A stretch of DNA of 64,000 nt from Lachnospiraceae bacterium (GCA_014804795.1 JAAUZC010000048.1:23846-87845), one strand, 5' to 3'. Shown: positions 41,961-50,611, numbered from the stretch's first letter. Notes: a model not told the origin generated them from the sequence alone. Made by a program: numbers and translations.

Positions 41961-41961
41961 T

Positions 41962-41990
41962 ATTATAATGATCCTCTTATTCTCTGTCAA
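41962..41990 (-). promoter_or_regulatory. Consensus promoter of mgtE-typA
   Basis: Minus strand TTGACA (41985-41990), 17 bp, TATAAT (41962-41967): a perfect sigma-A consensus. Start near 41955. The -35 box lies inside the 3' end of the yigZ-like gene. Such a strong promoter normally needs a repressor, matching the palindromes downstream. Confidence 0.92.
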
Positions 41991-42627
41991 TGAAATAAAT
42001 TTTATCAAGCTCCTCAATAACCGCTTTTCCGTTTGTTGTTTCAGTTACTTCTTTTTTCAGAACTTCCGCCCCGCCTGCCGGCACTGTCAGCGTAAATTTC
42101 ACCGCCTCGCCATACAATGCTTCCGCCTGTATCCCTCTTTTCCCGAACAAATGCTGCATTTTCCCTACACTGTTATAATCTGTCCCGATCCGCAGCTTCA
42201 CACCATAGCGCATCATTCCCGTTTCCGCTTTTTTTAACGCCTCTTTCACAGCGCCGCTGTATGCCCGGACAAGCCCTCCTGTGCCGAGCAGGGTTCCGCC
42301 AAAATATCTGGTCACTACTGCTGCCACATCACATAATCCCTCTCCCAAAAGCACTTCCAACATGGGACGACCCGCCGTGCCTCCCGGTTCCCCGTCATCA
42401 CTGCACCTTGTCAGCTCCTGCCTGCTGCCCAGAACAAATGCCGAACAGTTATGTCTGGCATCCCAGTATTTTTTCTTTATTTCTTCTATAAAATCCGCCG
42501 CCTCTTTCTCTGAATGAACAGGCCGCACCGTGCAGATAAAACGGGACTTCTTTTCCTCAATCTCGCCTTGTCCCTCGCCCAACAGCACCCGATATTCTTC
42601 CACTTTTTCCTCTTCCCACATCGCCAT
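41977..42627 (-). CDS. YigZ/IMPACT family protein
   Basis: A 216-residue protein. The IMPACT domain (about 15-125) has KKSRFICTVRPV, ARHNCSAFVLG, SDDGEPGGTAGRPMLEVL and VVTRYFGGTLLGTGGLVRAY; the C-terminal DUF1949 domain (about 135-205) follows. Related to eukaryotic IMPACT, which modulates GCN2; the bacterial role is not settled, probably linked to translation or stress. The mgtE promoter overlaps its last codons. AAGGAG-like site before 42627 is weak. Confidence 0.9.
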   Translation of the reverse strand: MAMWEEEKVEEYRVLLGEGQGEIEEKKSRFICTVRPVHSEKEAADFIEEIKKKYWDARHNCSAFVLGSRQELTRCSDDGEPGGTAGRPMLEVLLGEGLCDVAAVVTRYFGGTLLGTGGLVRAYSGAVKEALKKAETGMMRYGVKLRIGTDYNSVGKMQHLFGKRGIQAEALYGEAVKFTLTVPAGGAEVLKKEVTETTNGKAVIEELDKIYFIDRE

Positions 42628-42740
42628 CCTGCCGCTCCTTTTTCTCTCCTTATTAAAATACCCGAAATTTTGTAACTGTGCAAGCTGTATTGTTGCTGAT
42701 CACAGGCATAATTTTCCAAATACTGCACACAATTTAACAT

Positions 42741-42795
42741 AGAGCCGCGTCTCCCTGCGGCGATACGAGCAAAAAGCTAAACGTTTGCGAGTTGC
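42741..42795 (+). repeat. Dispersed hairpin repeat, copy C
   Basis: GAGCCGC...GCGGCGATACGAGCA, then CGTTTGCGAGT, the same blocks as the repeat after cspA (28439-28535) with a shorter middle. It sits right before the PBP promoter; the -35 box begins at 42792. Confidence 0.6.
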
Positions 42796-42820
42796 TTTAT
42801 CTAAAAAAGTATATTATAAT
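42792..42820 (+). promoter_or_regulatory. Promoter of the penicillin-binding protein gene
   Basis: TTGCTT (42792-42797), 17 bp, TATAAT (42815-42820), start near 42827, leader of about 33 nt. Confidence 0.8.
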
Positions 42821-42859
42821 GAATTGATATAAACGCAACACACAGAATCGAGGCTATAT

Positions 42860-45607
42860 ATGAACTATGGAAGAAAAGGAGTCCGCAACCGCCAGAAGCA
42901 GCTAAATGCGCATCCCGGCCGTTGGGGCAAAAAAATAACACTCTTTGTATTCGAACTTTTTTTGGCCGCCGCAGTTTCCGTCGGTATCATTGCGGCAGCT
43001 GCAGGATTCGGCATATTCAACGGCATTATCGCCACTGCGCCGGATATGGAAAATCTGGATGTTTCACCGTCCGGCTTCTCCACCTTTGTTTACGATATTG
43101 AAGGCCGCCAGACGGCCAAGCTGGTATCCTCCGATTCCAACAGGATACCCGTTTCCATGTCCCAGATTCCCGAAAATATGGCACATGCCTTTGTCGCTAT
43201 TGAGGACGAGCGTTTCTACGACCACAACGGCATCGACATTCAGGGTATCTTCCGTGCCGGATGGATCGGCGTGACCAGCCGCCACTTTTCTCAGGGTGCA
43301 AGTACCATCACCCAGCAGCTCATCAAAAATAATGTGCTGACAAGCTGGACCAGCGAGGAAAAATTTGCGGAAAAATTAAAACGTAAAGTTCAGGAACAAT
43401 ACCTTGCCCTGGAACTGGAAAAAATCATGGACAAGGATAAAATTCTGGAAAACTATATGAATACAATCAACCTGGGGCAGAATACCCTCGGTGTGCAGGC
43501 GGCATCTCTCCGTTATTTTAATAAAGATGTAAGCCAACTTACCCTTTCCGAATGCGCTGTTATCGCGGCCATCACACAGAATCCGTCCGGAAATAACCCT
43601 ATCCGCCATCCCGATAAAAACAAAGAACGCCGGGATAAAACACTGAAAAACATGCTGGAACAGGGGTATATTTCGCAGGCGGAATACGATGAGGCAATGG
43701 CGGATGACCCTTATTCCCGCATTCAGATCGTCAATCTGGAAGTGGAGGATGATACGATCAACTCCTATTTTGTGGATGCGCTTGTGGATGATGTGATGGA
43801 AGATCTGATCAATGCGGGCTACACGGAAAATCAGGCATTTTACATGCTCTACAGCGGCGGTCTGAAAATTTACTCCACCCAGGATCCTGCCATCCAGAAA
43901 ATCTGTGATGAGGCTTTCACAAACGAAGAGAATTTCCCGAGCGACACAAAATGGGAACTCGCCTATGAGCTGACGATCGAGCATTCGAACGGCGAACTGG
44001 AAAACTACAATGCCCATAAGATGTTAAAATGGTATCAGGAAACTGTAAAAAGCAGTTATACCCTGCTCTATTCTTCTATGGAAGACGCACAGGCAGATAT
44101 TGATTTTTATAAGGAAGCCATTATGCAGGAAGGCGACGAGGTATACGGAGAAAATATCACTCTGACGCCGCAGCCTCAGGTTTCCATTGTGATACAGGAC
44201 CAGAATACCGGACATGTCGTTGCCATGGTCGGCGGCAGAGGACAGAAAACCGCCAGCCGAACGTTAAACAGAGCAACCGATGCAACAAGACAGCCCGGTT
44301 CTACGTTCAAGATCCTCTCTACCTATCTCCCCGCACTGGACAGTGCAGGGCTGACACTTGCGGACGTCCACATGGACGAACCCTACAACTATGAAAACGG
44401 CAGACCTGTTAAAAATGCCGATAATAAATTCCGGGGAATCTGTTCTTTCCGCTATGCGATCCAACAGTCCGTCAATGTCATCGCGGTAAAGACATTGACC
44501 CAGATCACCCCGCAGCTTGGCTTTGATTATCTGCAGAGCCTTGGCTTTACGACCCTTGAGACAAGTAAAATTGTGGGTAATGAGGTATTCTCTGATATTC
44601 AGCAGTCCCTGGCCCTAGGTGGTATTACAAACGGTGTAACAAACGAGGAACTGACCGCTGGTTATGCTTCTATTGCCAACGGCGGTATTTACAATGAACC
44701 GATTCTGTATACAAAGATCACAGATCATGACGGCAATATCATTCTTGATAAAACGGCAACACAGCAGACAAGGCGTGTCATGAAAGAGACTACCTCTTTC
44801 CTTTTAACAAGCGCCATGCAGGATGTTGTCACAAGCGGTACGGGTGCTTCCGTCAATTTCGGCAATATGTCCATTGCCGGAAAGACGGGTACCACCACAG
44901 GTCCTGTGGACAGGTGGTTCTGCGGCTATACCCCCTACTATACCGCTTCCGTCTGGGTAGGTTATGACAACACGCTGACCACCACCAATCTGTCTAAAAC
45001 AGAGCAGAGCCTTGCCACAAGTCTCTGGCGTATCGTTATGTCGCAAATCCATCAGGAACTGCCGAACACATCATTCCCGACACCCACCGGGCTTGTTACG
45101 GCGACCGTATGTTCACAGTCCGGCAAGCTGCCCGTATCCGGCCTCTGTGACGGTACACTGCGAACAGAGTATTTCGCGGAAGGTACTGTGCCCACCACTT
45201 CCTGTAATGTTCATTATTCAGGAGCTGTCTGTGCTTACAGTGTTCTGACAGGAGCTGTTCCTGCAAGCCCGGAATGCCCTTATAAAGTTCCCGGTGTCCT
45301 GACACTGAATCCCGACACGCTGACGCCAACCACTGAGGATGGAACCATGGAAGAAACCGGCACAGAAGAGGGACAGGGAACCATAGAAGATCCGGCTGCA
45401 CTGCAGCAACAGACGCCGGGCGTCACCTGTCAGCACAATGCTATGTTCTTTGCAACTCCCGGTTATGAGGCTTTGTTGCAACAGCAGAGTGCAGAAATGG
45501 CCGCCGCAGGTATCGGGTATGGTATGCCTGAGGAACAACCCACTGAAGGCAGTGCTATAACGCCGCCGCCGGAAGAAGCCGGGCAGCCGGAAGCCGTGGA
45601 AGAATGA
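42860..45607 (+). CDS. Class A penicillin-binding protein (PBP1a type)
   Basis: A 915-residue bifunctional peptidoglycan synthase. TM anchor at about 27-58. Glycosyltransferase 51 domain (about 75-260): EDERFYDHNGIDIQGI with the catalytic Glu, GASTITQQLIKN, NTINLGQNTLGVQAAS. Transpeptidase domain (about 430-720): RQPGSTFKILS (Ser nucleophile in STFK), SVN and AGKTGTTTG. A C-terminal tail (about 735-915) carries several cysteines (CSQSG, SGLCDG, TTSCNV, SPECP, CQHN) and an acidic, Gln/Pro-rich end, not needed for catalysis. GAGGC precedes the ATG. Monocistronic with its own promoter and terminator. Confidence 0.96.
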   Translation: MNYGRKGVRNRQKQLNAHPGRWGKKITLFVFELFLAAAVSVGIIAAAAGFGIFNGIIATAPDMENLDVSPSGFSTFVYDIEGRQTAKLVSSDSNRIPVSMSQIPENMAHAFVAIEDERFYDHNGIDIQGIFRAGWIGVTSRHFSQGASTITQQLIKNNVLTSWTSEEKFAEKLKRKVQEQYLALELEKIMDKDKILENYMNTINLGQNTLGVQAASLRYFNKDVSQLTLSECAVIAAITQNPSGNNPIRHPDKNKERRDKTLKNMLEQGYISQAEYDEAMADDPYSRIQIVNLEVEDDTINSYFVDALVDDVMEDLINAGYTENQAFYMLYSGGLKIYSTQDPAIQKICDEAFTNEENFPSDTKWELAYELTIEHSNGELENYNAHKMLKWYQETVKSSYTLLYSSMEDAQADIDFYKEAIMQEGDEVYGENITLTPQPQVSIVIQDQNTGHVVAMVGGRGQKTASRTLNRATDATRQPGSTFKILSTYLPALDSAGLTLADVHMDEPYNYENGRPVKNADNKFRGICSFRYAIQQSVNVIAVKTLTQITPQLGFDYLQSLGFTTLETSKIVGNEVFSDIQQSLALGGITNGVTNEELTAGYASIANGGIYNEPILYTKITDHDGNIILDKTATQQTRRVMKETTSFLLTSAMQDVVTSGTGASVNFGNMSIAGKTGTTTGPVDRWFCGYTPYYTASVWVGYDNTLTTTNLSKTEQSLATSLWRIVMSQIHQELPNTSFPTPTGLVTATVCSQSGKLPVSGLCDGTLRTEYFAEGTVPTTSCNVHYSGAVCAYSVLTGAVPASPECPYKVPGVLTLNPDTLTPTTEDGTMEETGTEEGQGTIEDPAALQQQTPGVTCQHNAMFFATPGYEALLQQQSAEMAAAGIGYGMPEEQPTEGSAITPPPEEAGQPEAVEE

Positions 45608-45651
45608 TCCCCACAATAATAATATAGTAAATGAATTCAAATAAAGACTTG

Positions 45652-45686
45652 AAAAGCCGGATTTGCAATAGCAAGCCCGGCTTTTT
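45652..45686. terminator. Intrinsic terminator after the PBP gene
   Basis: AAAAGCCGG...GC (45652-45666), loop AATA, GC...CCGGCTTTTT (45671-45686). An A tract on the other side makes it usable for sufB on the minus strand too. Confidence 0.88.
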
Positions 45687-45724
45687 ATATGCGTGTTTAA
45701 AATTTCCCGCTTATTTCCTGTTCA

Positions 45725-46642
45725 TTATTTCAAAAATCCATTTACTATCTGTTCTTCCGCTTCCTTTTCCGTCAGCCCCAATGTCATCAGCTTAATAAGC
45801 TGCTCTCCGGCGATTTTCCCGATTGCCGCCTCATGGATCAGATTGGCTTCCACATGATTTGCAGTCAGCTCCGGCAGGGCTGTCACGCTGGCATTGTCCA
45901 TAATGATCGCATCACACTCCGTGTGCCCGGCACACATATTGTTTCCGTTGATCACAGAAACAAACTTCTGATGAGAATTTTCTTTCGCCACGGAACGGCT
46001 CATCACATTGGCGCTGCTGCCGGCTCCATCCATGTCTACTGTAAAATCTGTGGTGGCGGACTGGCTTCCGTGGGTCATGATTTTTTCCTTTATGACCAGA
46101 CTGGCATTATCTTCCAGTTTCGCTTTTGTCACTCTCGTCGTAGAATCAATTCCTTTGATCTGAACTGTCTCCATCTCCATGCTGGCACCTTCCGCCAGTT
46201 CAATGATCGTTGTAGGATTCATCATATTATGACCGCTTCCATCACCGGCGCCATAATGTTTTTCCACATAGCGCACTTTCGCATTTTTCCCGAGATGGAA
46301 ACTATGAATGCCGTCATGGGCGGAATCCTGATCGCCGCCGTTATGGATACCACAGCCTGCTATGATCGTCACATCGGCATCTTCACCCACAATAAAATCA
46401 TTATATACGAGATCTTTCAATCCGGTCTGGCTGATGATAACCGGAATGTGCACACTTTCATGCTTTGTCCCCGGAGCAATGATAATATCGATACCGGGCT
46501 TGTCACTCTTTGTAACTATATTGATATTGGCAGTCGCCTTTCTGCTGTCCAGTGCGCCGTTAGCCCTGATATTATAAGCGCCTTCCGGCACCTCATGCAA
46601 TCCTGCCACCTCTTCCAGTAATGTTTTTTGTATAATGTCCAT
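45725..46642 (-). CDS. sufB: Fe-S scaffold protein, short SufB/SufD type (SmsB-like)
   Basis: A 305-residue protein with the SufB/D beta-helix core: NIRANGALDSRKATANIN near the start, ADVTIIAGCGIHNGG (about 88-102), HGSQSATTDFTVDMDG and CAGHTECDAIIMDNA (about 236-250), the last being a SufB hallmark, then HEAAIGKIAGEQL. It is much shorter than the about 470-residue SufB of full SUF operons and has no separate SufD, SufS or SufU neighbour. Paired with SufC (49 bp upstream) it matches the minimal SufBC (SMS) type seen in anaerobes and archaea. AGGAG precedes the ATG. Confidence 0.9.
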   Translation of the reverse strand: MDIIQKTLLEEVAGLHEVPEGAYNIRANGALDSRKATANINIVTKSDKPGIDIIIAPGTKHESVHIPVIISQTGLKDLVYNDFIVGEDADVTIIAGCGIHNGGDQDSAHDGIHSFHLGKNAKVRYVEKHYGAGDGSGHNMMNPTTIIELAEGASMEMETVQIKGIDSTTRVTKAKLEDNASLVIKEKIMTHGSQSATTDFTVDMDGAGSSANVMSRSVAKENSHQKFVSVINGNNMCAGHTECDAIIMDNASVTALPELTANHVEANLIHEAAIGKIAGEQLIKLMTLGLTEKEAEEQIVNGFLK

Positions 46643-46691
46643 ATAGGTTGTCTCCTGAATCTATTTTATCGGTTCCTGCATCAACCGGCTT

Positions 46692-47426
46692 TTATTCCTT
46701 CACTCTTTCACTCTTTTCAAGTAATACATTACAGGCACCGCTGCCGGTTGATCTCAAAAGTTCCGGCAGAATCTCTTCTTTTGTGCCGTTTCCCTGGATA
46801 CTTCCATCCGCGATCAAAATAATCCTGTCTGCAATATTCAAAATTCGCTCCTGATGAGAAATGATCAAAATAGAGCCGCCCATCTCGCGGTACATTTTCT
46901 CAAATACATTGATCAGGCTGTTAAAACTCCAGAGATCTATCCCTGCCTCCGGTTCATCAAAAATGGAAAACTTTGTTCCTCTTGCAATGATCATGGCAAT
47001 TTCAATCCGCTTTAATTCCCCACCCGACAAAGAGGCGTTCACTTCGCGGCCTATATAATCTCTCGCACAGAGACCTACTTCCGATAATATATTGCATGCA
47101 TCCTGCACACTCGTGTTCTTGCCCGCCGCCATTGTGAGCAGATCTTTTACTGTCAAGCCTTTAAAACGGACCGGCTGCTGAAAAGCATAACTGATGCCCT
47201 TTCTCGCACGTTCTGTGATGGAAGCTTCCGTAATATCCTCTCCGTCCAACAGTATTCTTCCGGCAGTTGGTTTTACAATGCCCGCTATGATCTTCGCCAA
47301 AGTCGATTTTCCGCCGCCATTCGGCCCCGTCACCGCCACAAATCTCTCATCTATCTTCAGATTGATATCTTTTAATATCTCTTTATTATTTTCTACATCA
47401 TACTGTATATTTTGTAATTCTAACAT
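46692..47426 (-). CDS. sufC: Fe-S assembly ATPase SufC
   Basis: A 244-residue ABC-type ATPase. Walker A GPNGGGKST (about 34-42), Q-loop FQQP, signature SLSGGELKRIEIA (about 138-150), Walker B FSIFDEPEAGID (about 162-173) and H-loop ISHQ. It drives the SufB scaffold by ATP hydrolysis and is not a transporter. GGGGA lies before the ATG. It follows a small conserved-looking gene and precedes sufB. Confidence 0.95.
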   Translation of the reverse strand: MLELQNIQYDVENNKEILKDINLKIDERFVAVTGPNGGGKSTLAKIIAGIVKPTAGRILLDGEDITEASITERARKGISYAFQQPVRFKGLTVKDLLTMAAGKNTSVQDACNILSEVGLCARDYIGREVNASLSGGELKRIEIAMIIARGTKFSIFDEPEAGIDLWSFNSLINVFEKMYREMGGSILIISHQERILNIADRIILIADGSIQGNGTKEEILPELLRSTGSGACNVLLEKSERVKE

Positions 47427-47479
47427 ATACTTTCCCCGTTTCCGCCGCTATAAAATTGCCTTCTTCCTCTTGCCGCTCT

Positions 47480-47737
47480 TTAAATTTTCTGATACATCTC
47501 ATTCAGCCAATTCACCGCTTCCGCCATGCCGTCCGCATCCAGCGTAAATCGTTTTCTTGTTTTTTTCTCTTCGGGTGTCTTTGCATAACCTAAGGGCTCC
47601 GGCCAGACAATTCCCTCCATATAGCTTTCTTCGCCTTCTGTCTTTTTCATCAGCATATAACGCATACCGTTCATGCTGCCGCTTAAGGGTTCTTTCTTTA
47701 TATAATTCAAATGATGAAAATGATCTGCGTCAATCAT
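47480..47737 (-). CDS. Small protein upstream of sufC
   Basis: An 85-residue protein taking ATG 47737 behind GGAGG (6-bp spacer); a frame from 47758 lacks a site. Sequence features: HFHHLNYIKKEPLSGSMNGMRYMLMKK, GIVWPEPLGYAKTPEEKK and C-terminal helix MAEAVNWLNEMYQKI. No family recognised, but the composition is that of a folded cytosolic protein. It precedes sufC by 53 bp on the same strand, so it may share its transcript. A link to Fe-S assembly is only positional. Confidence 0.72.
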   Translation of the reverse strand: MIDADHFHHLNYIKKEPLSGSMNGMRYMLMKKTEGEESYMEGIVWPEPLGYAKTPEEKKTRKRFTLDADGMAEAVNWLNEMYQKI

Positions 47738-47767
47738 AGTCTTCCTCCGAATCATCAAAACTTATCC

Positions 47768-47796
47768 TTGCATTCTTTCTGCAAATGTTCTATAAT
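47768..47796 (+). promoter_or_regulatory. Promoter of tRNA-Ala
   Basis: TTGCAT (47768-47773), 17 bp, TATAAT (47791-47796), 13 bp before the tRNA. Confidence 0.8.
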
Positions 47797-47809
47797 CAAT
47801 TTAACATTT

Positions 47810-47882
47810 GGGGATATAGCTCAGTTGGGAGAGCGATACGTTCGCAACGTATAGGTCAGGGGTTCGAGTCCCCCTATCTCCA
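47810..47882 (+). tRNA. tRNA-Ala (anticodon CGC)
   Basis: 73 nt. Acceptor GGGGATA/TATCTCC includes the G3-U70 pair that marks tRNA-Ala. D arm GCTCAGTTGGGAGAGC, anticodon stem ATACG/CGTAT with loop TTCGCAA (anticodon CGC), T arm with TTCGAGT, discriminator A. CCA is not encoded. The stop codon of the convergent epimerase gene lies inside the 3' end. Confidence 0.96.
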
Positions 47883-48977
47883 TTTTTCAGTAGAAATCTG
47901 ATAAAATTCTTTATACCAGGTTGCAAATTTCCGCAATCCATCTCTTAACTGTGTCTGCGGTTTAAAGCCGAAATCTCTTTCCAGTGAAGAGGTATCTGCA
48001 AATGTAACAGGAACATCCCCCGGCTGCATTGCAACTAATTCTTTGTGGGCTTCAAAGTCATAATCAGCGGGCAAAACACCTGCATTAACAAGTTCTTCCT
48101 GCAGTATTGTGACAAAATCAAGTAAATTTTCCGGCGCATTATTTCCAATATTATATACTGCGTACGGTGCAACAGGAAGTCCGTCCTCACCATTTTTCTT
48201 TTCCGGAGCACCCTGCATTACCCGCTTTATGCCCTCTACAATATCGTCTATATAGGTAAAATCGCGTTTACAATTTCCATAATTAAAAATTTGTATGTTG
48301 CCACCTTTTATCAGCTTATCAGTAAATCCAAAGTATGCCATGTCCGGTCTTCCGGCCGGACCATATACTGTGAAAAAACGAAGCCCGGTTGAAGGAATAG
48401 CATAGAGCTTGCTGTATGCGTGGGCCATAAGTTCATTGCTTTTCTTTGTTGCGGCATACAGCGATACAGGATTGTCAACTTTATCATCCGTGCTGTAAGG
48501 CACTTTTCTGTTTATACCATATACGGAGGAGGAGGAAGCATACACAAGGTGCTCTACCCCCTTTGCTCCACGATCGTACGAATGACGGCATGCTTCTAAA
48601 ATGTTGTAAAAGCCAATCATGTTAGACTGTATATAATTATCCGGATTAGTGATAGAGTAACGAACCCCCGCCTGTGCTGCAAGGTTTACAACGATATCCG
48701 GTTTATATTGCTCAAAAATCTGTTCTACCGTCAATCTGTCGGCCAGGTCTCCTTTGATAAATGTATGAGTCGATTCCGGATGTTTGCCCATGCATTGATC
48801 TATTTTACTCAACCGCCATTCTTTTATAGTGACATCATAGTAGTCATTCAAGTTGTCCAGACCAATAATGTGAATCGGCGACTGGGTATTTAATAATTCC
48901 AACACCAGATTGCTTCCGATAAATCCGGCAGAACCGGTGATGAGAACAGTTTTTCCCTTCAGTTCTATTCGCTGCAC
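47874..48977 (-). CDS. UDP-glucuronate 4-epimerase (NAD-dependent SDR)
   Basis: A 367-residue extended short-chain dehydrogenase. NAD motif GSAGFIGSN (about 15-23), SSSSVYG (about 147-153), catalytic YAATK (about 173-177), RFFTVYGPAGRPDMA (about 199-213) and the DIVEG region, all as in enzymes making UDP-galacturonate from UDP-glucuronate. Start is GTG 48977, behind GGGGAGGGA. It follows the UDP-glucose dehydrogenase gene by 21 bp: the two make UDP-GlcA then UDP-GalA for a capsule or exopolysaccharide. Its last codons run into tRNA-Ala by 9 bp. Confidence 0.93.
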   Translation of the reverse strand: MQRIELKGKTVLITGSAGFIGSNLVLELLNTQSPIHIIGLDNLNDYYDVTIKEWRLSKIDQCMGKHPESTHTFIKGDLADRLTVEQIFEQYKPDIVVNLAAQAGVRYSITNPDNYIQSNMIGFYNILEACRHSYDRGAKGVEHLVYASSSSVYGINRKVPYSTDDKVDNPVSLYAATKKSNELMAHAYSKLYAIPSTGLRFFTVYGPAGRPDMAYFGFTDKLIKGGNIQIFNYGNCKRDFTYIDDIVEGIKRVMQGAPEKKNGEDGLPVAPYAVYNIGNNAPENLLDFVTILQEELVNAGVLPADYDFEAHKELVAMQPGDVPVTFADTSSLERDFGFKPQTQLRDGLRKFATWYKEFYQISTEKWR

Positions 48978-48998
48978 GGCATTCCCTCCCCTGATTTA

Positions 48999-50468
48999 TC
49001 AGTCTCGTTTAAAAAGGTCTCTCGTATACACCTTATCTGCTATATCATCCAGACAAGAATCATATCGGTTGGCAATAATCGCATGACTCATTTTCTTAAA
49101 TTTTTTCAAATCATTTACCACAACAGATCCAAAGAAAGATTCCCCATCTTTTAATGTTGGCTCATATATGATCACTTTAGCGCCTTTGGCCTTTATTCGT
49201 TTCATAACTCCCTGTATGGAAGAATGCCTGAAATTATCCGAATTACTCTTCATAGTAAGACGATAAACGCCTATAATTCGTTCCTGTTCTTTTGACGGAT
49301 CCCATTCACTGTTAGCTTCATAGGCACCTGCAATCTCCAAAACTCTATCAGCAATATAATCTTTTCTTGTTCGATTGCTCTCCACAATTGCAGACATCAT
49401 ATTCTGCGGCACATTATGGAAGTTTGCAAGGAGCTGCTTTGTATCTTTCGGGAGGCAGTATCCACCATACCCAAACGAAGGGTTGTTATAGTGCGTTCCT
49501 ATGCGTGGATCAAGGCATACACCCTCGATGATCTGCTTAGTATTCAATCCCCGTGATTCAGCATAAGTATCGAGCTCATTAAAATATGATACACGCAGCG
49601 CCAGATATGTATTTGCAAATAACTTTACCGCCTCAGCTTCTGTAAAACCCATAAATAAAGTATCAATATTCTCTTTCATCGCGCCCTGCTGTAAAAGAGA
49701 TGCAAATATATGTGCCTTCTCTTCGGAATGCTCATCACAGGATACAATAATTCTTGAAGGATAAAGATTATCATATAATGCCTTGGATTCCCGCAGGAAT
49801 TCAGGACTGAAAATGATTTGATCCGTTTGATATTTCTTACGGACAGACTCCGTATAGCCGACAGGAACCGTCGATTTTATAACTATCATTGCATTCGGAT
49901 TGACTTTCAATACAGATTCAATGACGGATTCTACGGCAGAGCAATCAAAAAAATTCTTTTTGCTGTCATAGTTAGTCGGCGTTGCAATGACAACAAAGTC
50001 AGCATTTTTATAGGCAGATTCCCCATCCAATGTGGCATATAAATCAAGCTTTTTCTCTGCCAGATACTTTTCAATATATTCATCCTGAACAGGTGATTTT
50101 CTGTTATTCAGCATTCTGATTTTCTCGGGAATGACATCCACCGCCACTACATGATTATGCTGTGATAAAAGTGTTGCGATTGATAAGCCGACATAACCGG
50201 TTCCGGCAACAACTATATTATATTTCACTGCAGCTTCCTTTTCTGAAATTGATTTTTCTTCCATAAATAAATCTGTGATATCAAAATCAAGAACTTCTGC
50301 AAGCGCCTCAAGCTGACTGATAGAAGGTGTATATTCCTTATTTTCTATTTTCCCGATCATGAGCCGGTTTATGCCTGTCAGTTCAGATAATCTCTTCTGA
50401 GAGAGATCACGCTTTTTTCTGGCAGTAATAATAATATTGCTGAGAGCATCCATAGACAGTTTTTTCAT
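48999..50468 (-). CDS. UDP-glucose 6-dehydrogenase fused to an N-terminal XRE helix-turn-helix
   Basis: A 489-residue fusion. Residues about 5-65 are an XRE HTH ([47 protein letters not shown]). Residues about 83-485 are a UDP-glucose/GDP-mannose dehydrogenase: NAD motif [50 protein letters not shown], and catalytic Cys in [11 protein letters not shown] (about 333). It oxidises UDP-glucose to UDP-glucuronate for the epimerase next door. The HTH suggests the enzyme also binds DNA, perhaps its own promoter, which has two ATCAACA repeats over the start site. GGTGA precedes the ATG. Confidence 0.93.
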   Translation of the reverse strand: MKKLSMDALSNIIITARKKRDLSQKRLSELTGINRLMIGKIENKEYTPSISQLEALAEVLDFDITDLFMEEKSISEKEAAVKYNIVVAGTGYVGLSIATLLSQHNHVVAVDVIPEKIRMLNNRKSPVQDEYIEKYLAEKKLDLYATLDGESAYKNADFVVIATPTNYDSKKNFFDCSAVESVIESVLKVNPNAMIVIKSTVPVGYTESVRKKYQTDQIIFSPEFLRESKALYDNLYPSRIIVSCDEHSEEKAHIFASLLQQGAMKENIDTLFMGFTEAEAVKLFANTYLALRVSYFNELDTYAESRGLNTKQIIEGVCLDPRIGTHYNNPSFGYGGYCLPKDTKQLLANFHNVPQNMMSAIVESNRTRKDYIADRVLEIAGAYEANSEWDPSKEQERIIGVYRLTMKSNSDNFRHSSIQGVMKRIKAKGAKVIIYEPTLKDGESFFGSVVVNDLKKFKKMSHAIIANRYDSCLDDIADKVYTRDLFKRD

Positions 50469-50492
50469 TTAAATCACCAAAATCCAAATAAT

Positions 50493-50513
50493 ATATCAAC
50501 ATACATCAACAGA
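50493..50513. promoter_or_regulatory. Direct repeat over the ugd start site
   Basis: ATCAACA at 50495-50501 and 50505-50511, one helical turn apart, directly downstream of the -10 box. A plausible self-operator for the HTH part of the dehydrogenase. Confidence 0.4.
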
Positions 50514-50516
50514 AGA

Positions 50517-50544
50517 ATGATATCACAAAATTCAGATATGTCAA
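50517..50544 (-). promoter_or_regulatory. Promoter of the HTH-dehydrogenase gene
   Basis: Minus strand TTGACA (50539-50544), 16 bp, TATCAT (50517-50522); start near 50510, leader of about 42 nt. Confidence 0.75.
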
Positions 50545-50611
50545 TAGCATTATTCAAACTTTCCCAAAATGTTATTTCTAATGTCACTATTTTAGAAATA
50601 CACTTTGCGGT

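Noticed and set aside
45833..46621. 262-codon plus-strand frame opposite sufB
   Set aside because: It is a shadow of sufB; composition (many His, Cys, Arg) is that of antisense sequence.
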